Below are positions 60,051 through 64,000 of a DNA stretch of 64,000 nt, one piece after another; the stretch's first letter is position 1; each line of letters opens with the position of its first letter. The DNA comes from Laguncularia racemosa. Lineage: Eukaryota; Streptophyta; Magnoliopsida; Myrtales; Combretaceae. The translations under genes were made by a program, and so were the position numbers. Under the pieces are notes generated by a model. The model saw nothing but the letters and a program-made list of their open reading frames with translations, made no database searches and was not told the DNA's origin. The stretch is taken from the NCBI GenBank assembly GCA_037954665.1, contig JBBMOL010000182.1, positions 372,001 to 436,000 of the forward strand. Reading direction: 5' to 3'.

Positions 60051-60056
60051 GGATGG

Positions 60057-61400
60057 ATGACACAGGTGCGGGTCGTATCCCTGGAACAAACGGTCCAGCA
60101 GCTAGCCTCACAAGTCCACCTCCTAACTGAAAGCATTGGCCTCCTTCGCACCACCCAGCCGACTCAAGAAAAACATTCAAGGGCTAGAAAAGGGAAGGCA
60201 GTGGAGGGGCAGCCTCCAGAATATGAGGAAATCAATTCCCACCTCAACCCGGCTTTTGAGTATGAGCAAGAGCCAACTAGGGTCTAACCTCTAAGGACTT
60301 AAAGAAGGAGATGGAGGAAAGACAAAAAGAGATGGAAAAGAGACTCCTCTAACAGCTGGCTAACAAAATGAAAACAATAGAGGGGTCTGACAGTTTCGAG
60401 CAAGCCGAGATCACCAGCTTGCCAGCATATAGGGAAGAGGTATACCCCGATAAATTCAAGACCCCAGAATTCGAAAAATATGACGATACGGGATGCCCCA
60501 AGATGCACACAAAGCTATACGACTGGAAGATGAGCAAGTATGCCCAATATGACCAACTGATGATCCAAACCTTCTAGGATAGCCTTACAGGTCCTGCATT
60601 AGTCTGGTATGCCCACCTGGATTTCAATCAAGTCAACACCTGGGAAAGGCTTGCCCGAGCTTTTTATGACCAATATAAGTTCAACATCAAAGTTGCCCCC
60701 TCAATGATTGATCTAGGGAGTCTTCGGAAGAGACACGCTGAGTCTTTCAAAGAGTATGCTCAGCGATGGAGAGCTCAAGCTGCCAGGGTAGCAACCCTAA
60801 TTTCTGAAAAAGAGTTGACGTCCATATTCGTCAACACTTTGGACAAGACCTACTTCTCACATCTGGTGGGCCAGACATCATCCAGTTTTGCAAAAGTAGT
60901 GGCCGCAGGGTACCGGATTGAAAGCGCCATCACAACAGGCAGACTCTAAACAATGGATCCTCCTAGGGTCACATCATCACAAAGGCCCTTGGGAGGTAAC
61001 AGAGCCAAGGAGTCTACCGTCAGCACAGTCAACTCCAGTAAAGCAGATAAGGTTAGGACTCGTGTGACATTCCAGACTACGAGTGCCTCAGCCCAGCACT
61101 CCCTGGCAAATCAGACCCAGGCTGTCAGAGTCCCGATACAGTTCACCCCAATTCCGATCCCGCTCAGCCAGGTCTTTGCTCGGCTGCGGGCGGATAATTT
61201 GATCAATTTCAAAATCCCAAACGACCGGTATAAACCTAGAAACTTCAAATGTGACTATCATATGGGCCAAGAGGGGCATTCCACAGACAGATGCTGGAGG
61301 CTCCGAAACAAAATCCAAGATCTGATTGACGTAGGGATTGTGCAGCGGACTTTGTTAACACCCAGCGCCCAATGTCAACACCAATCCGCTGCCCAATCAT
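60057..61400 (+). pseudogene. Gag of the Tat/Ogre-like element, decayed
   Basis: The structural gag protein. The segments are an N-terminal piece (VVSLEQTVQQLASQVHLLTE, 60057-60287) and the retrotransposon gag domain from about 60370 (LPAYREEVYPDKFKTPEFEK; then, after an in-frame TAG at 60575-60577, DSLTGPALVWYAHLDF; RHAESFKEYAQRWRAQAARV). A TAA lies at 60947-60949. The zinc-knuckle segment has FKCDYHMGQEGHSTDRCWRL at about 61245-61305, in the same frame. About four stops interrupt an otherwise continuous frame. The upstream start is unclear. Confidence 0.85.
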
Positions 61401-61697
61401 AAGCCCACTGTCAATATGATCACATCCGAAGAGTCGGCTCCTAAAGAATCCTCCAAGCAAAAGGTGACGGACCAGTAGAAAAAGAATTCTCGTTAAACTC
61501 CAGAGAAAACCCCCAAATCACATATCAAAAAGAGATGGTTAGCCGGAGACCCAACAGTTGGCACCTTGGGAGAATCACATGGGAGATTTGAGTACCTGGT
61601 GAACTATTCTTATACCCCAGCTGTGTATGGGTCGCCTAGCGGATGGGGGCCCAAGTTTAAGAAGTAGGACAACCCGCCAAAAGAAGGGGAGGAGTCT

Positions 61698-63020
61698 GTG
61701 AACATGATCAATTCAAATCAAAAGCCAAAGGTCATAAAATGCTATGAAGAACAGTCAACCGAGATACAAATCCTGAAGAAGAGATATGTGTTCAATGTCC
61801 CAATACCTGCAGAGAGGTATAAGGCCGCACCATTTGACTATCGGACCCTCGAGCGAGAGCGACCCCCTATGGTAGGAGGAATCACCCGCTCTGGGAGAGT
61901 TTATGACCCAAAATATAAAATCTCAACTAAGGAGCCCAACACGGAGATAGGAAAGGAAGAGGAAGAGGGGTTCGCTGCATTTACAAAAATGGTCAAGACG
62001 AGTGAATATAAGATCATGGAATAACTAAACAAGGTTCCAACCCAAATATCACTCATGGGCCTCCTTACAACCTCCGAGCCCCATAGGGAAGCACTCTTCA
62101 AAGTGCTCAAACAAATCCGGGTACTAGAAGGCATCGCTATAGACAAATTAAGTCATGTGGCAGATTCTATCTTCACCATGAACCAGATATCTTTCTCCCC
62201 CGAAGAGCTAGGAGAAGATGGAGACCAACATACAAAACCACTATTCATAATGGTGAAATACAACGACACGATTGTCTCCTGAGTACTCATCGACAACGGG
62301 CCGTCCCTCAATGTTTGCCCATTAGCTACCCTCAACTTATTGGGGGTCGATCCAAGCAATATTAAACTTAGCTCGACGATGGTCAGGGCTTTCGACGGCT
62401 CAAAAAGAGACATAGTAGGGGAAATAAACTTACCGGTAGAGATTGGCCCGCAAGTGTTCTACATCTCTTTCCAAGTCCTCGACATCCTAAGATCTTTTAA
62501 TCTACTTTTGGGAAGGCCATGGATACATATCGCTGGAGCCATACCCTCAAGTCTCCATTAGAAGGTCAAGTTCATTGCAAATGGGTAGATTGTCATAGTA
62601 CTGGGAGAACAAGATTATGCCATCTACAAAGAAACCGCCATACCATACATTGGGGATGATGGTTTCGAAGACCTTGGTCTCTAGATATTCAACGAGGTGA
62701 ATATGGTGACCAGCAAGGAAGGCCATTAGTTCAAGGAGGGGCAGCAAGGGACATTTAGACTAGGGTACGTTCCTACAGCCCAAGAAGAAGCACAAGCCAG
62801 AGGTGTCAGAGGCAGGAAGAAAGAGAAGCCAAGCAATACCCATATGCGCATTCCACCCCTCCAACAATCATTCAGACAAGCAACTACCATTCAAGAGCTA
62901 AGGATAAGCGAAGATGATGTCAGCAATGGGAGCCCAACCCCTCGCACGTCCAAACAGCATCCAGCTCTCAATAATTGGTTCTATTATCCTATTGATAGCT
63001 CTAGGTCAGCTCAAGGATAG
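61698..63020 (+). pseudogene. Protease region of the Tat/Ogre-like element, decayed
   Basis: An aspartic protease domain with its flanks. The catalytic-type motif is VLIDNGPSLNVCPLATLNL (about 62285-62340), preceded by a TGA where a sense codon is expected. Downstream are VVRAFDGSK-like (MVRAFDGSKRDIVGEINLPV) and LLLGRPWIHIAGAIPSSLH, the conserved end of the domain in this lineage. A TAG follows GLH (62559-62561), and the frame resumes with KVKFIANG and NNWFYYPIDSSRSAQG. It would cleave Gag-Pol in an active element. Confidence 0.82.
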
Positions 63021-63300
63021 GGAACGATTGTTAAAAAAATTTTATTGAGACTTCTTTATATAATTCAATAAATTACAGTTTGTCTTATTTATATATATCT
63101 ACTTTCATTTTACTTCACCCAGATCTCCTACCATCGAACATCAGGGACATTTCGTGTAGGTAGAAAATAAAAACGCTGATATCGTTCCCAACGCTGATAT
63201 CGTTCCCAACGCTGTTGGGTCAATTGTTGGAGGTGATATCCTTGACCAAGAAATAATACAAGAAAATTGGCAAAAACATGAATAAAGAGGAATTTCAATT
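63021..63300 (+). other. AT-rich spacer between protease and RT, possible Ogre-type intron
   Basis: The coding text stops and an AT-rich stretch follows, ending in a good 3' splice site (TTTTACTTCACCCAG, about 63108-63122). Ogre-lineage elements are known to carry an intron between protease and RT, so this may be it. The 5' splice site is not clear. A tandem duplication ACGCTGATATCGTTCCCA (about 63173-63210) lies after the splice site. Confidence 0.4.
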
Positions 63301-64000
63301 GATGAGCCAGTGGAGATAGTAAATCTGGAAAGTGTTGAAAAATCTAAAAACCTCAAGATCGAGACCAGTTTAAGTGCCGAGCAAAAACGTGAGATGACCG
63401 AGCTGTTAACCAAGTATGCAGATGTGTTCGCCTGGTCATATGGCGACATGCCAAGATTAGACCAATCAATAGTAGTTCACAGGCTTCCCATGAGGGAAGA
63501 TGTCAAACTTAAAAAACAGAAATTGAGAAGATTTAGGCCTAACGTTTTACTAAAGATCAAAGAAGAGGGCAAGAAACTGCTAGAAGTAGAGTTCATCGAA
63601 GTATCCGACTACCCAAAATGGGTAGCAAATATGGTCCCCGTTCTAAAAAAGAATGGAAAAGTACGCATATGCATAGACTTCCAAGACTTAAACTAAGCTA
63701 CGCCAAAGGATAATTTCTCCCTACCTCACATTGATGTTCTAGTGAACAACACTGCAGGAAACCATCTTTTCTCGTTTATGGACGGTTTCTCAAGATATCA
63801 CCAAATAAAAATGGCTGAAGAAGATAAAACCAAGACGACTTTCATCACAATAAGGGGGACTTCCTGTTACAAAGTCATGTCCTTCGGCTTGAAAAACGCC
63901 GAGGCAACGTACCAAAGAGCCATGGTCGTGATACTTCATGACATGATGCATCGAGAAGTCGAAGTATACATCGACGACATGATAGCCAAGTCTAAAGAAG
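63301..64000 (+). pseudogene. Reverse transcriptase of the Tat/Ogre-like element, partial
   Basis: The N-terminal two-thirds of the RT domain. It contains LTKYADVFAWSYGDMPRLDQ, KLRRFRPNVLLKIKEEGKKL, KWVANMVPVLKKNGKVRICI, DFQDLN followed by an in-frame TAA (63694-63696) where Arg is usual, then FSFMDGFSRYHQIKMAEEDK, TTFIT, FGLKNAEATYQRAM and the catalytic YIDDM at 63967-63981. The domain continues off the window. The key Asp pair is intact, but the stop prevents a full product. Confidence 0.92.

Larger units (their letters stand above)
60057..64000 (+). mobile_element. Ty3/gypsy retrotransposon internal region, Tat/Ogre-like, decayed
   Basis: The order gag, zinc knuckle, protease, gap, reverse transcriptase is on one strand and continues past the right edge. 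The gag zinc-knuckle region (CDYHMGQEGHSTDRC), the protease region and the RT entry (VFAWSYGDMPRLDQSIVVHR) have the wording of Tat/Ogre-lineage elements. Scattered stops show decay. No LTR or primer-binding site is visible upstream; the gag start abuts a minisatellite, so the 5' part seems lost. Confidence 0.9.

Noticed and set aside
59301..60180. Overlapping open frames on both strands in the GC-rich block
   Set aside because: High GC removes stop codons by chance. The products are Arg/Pro/Ser-rich with the minisatellite period and match no family I know.

Overview
The window is nuclear DNA of a flowering plant, most likely a eudicot. It is AT-rich and dense with transposable elements, contains spliced GT-AG exons, and carries several type I (M-alpha, AGL61/AGL62-like) MADS-box genes. 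No species is assigned.

Layout. About 1-3590 (minus) is a decayed L1-type LINE running off the left edge. 4382-6742 (plus) holds the last four recognisable exons of an organellar (bacterial-type) aspartyl-tRNA synthetase; its 5' exons are probably left of the window, with the LINE in an intron. 8543-13632 (plus) is a second LINE of the same family with an 11-bp target-site duplication, inserted into an older repeat whose uninterrupted copy lies near 20000-20740.

About 15050-33555, plus 45702-46334, is an M-alpha MADS cluster. It has a minus-strand pseudogene split by a 1.74-kb solo LTR (16002-18452), an intact gene (24465-25199), a degenerate fragment (28247-28520), a second intact gene (31995-32708), and a diverged intact gene on the minus strand (45702-46334). 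Promoters and 3' flanks were duplicated with the genes. One intact gene is bracketed by an inverted pair of roughly 370-bp 3'-flank copies.

From 33562 on the window is mostly transposons: a minus-strand hAT remnant; a 6.1-kb CACTA element (34668-40789) without a visible main transposase; a retropseudogene with an A-rich tail (40791-42022); a 650-bp LTR-like repeat (43142-43791) with an opposite-strand copy at 58206-58850; a 3.03-kb solo LTR with a perfect 5-bp duplication (48656-51687); a decayed hAT transposase (55850-58205); a GC-rich block with a minisatellite (59400-60050); and a Tat/Ogre-like Ty3/gypsy internal region (60057 to the right edge) carrying stops.

The genes likely to be working are the two close MADS paralogues, the diverged third MADS gene and possibly the tRNA synthetase. 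By family knowledge, M-alpha proteins act as nuclear transcription factors in central cell and endosperm, usually as heterodimers with M-gamma MADS proteins. The rest is decayed mobile DNA that records a nested insertion history. I found no evidence of a wholly new enzymatic system. The most unusual structure is the inverted-repeat architecture of the MADS cluster.
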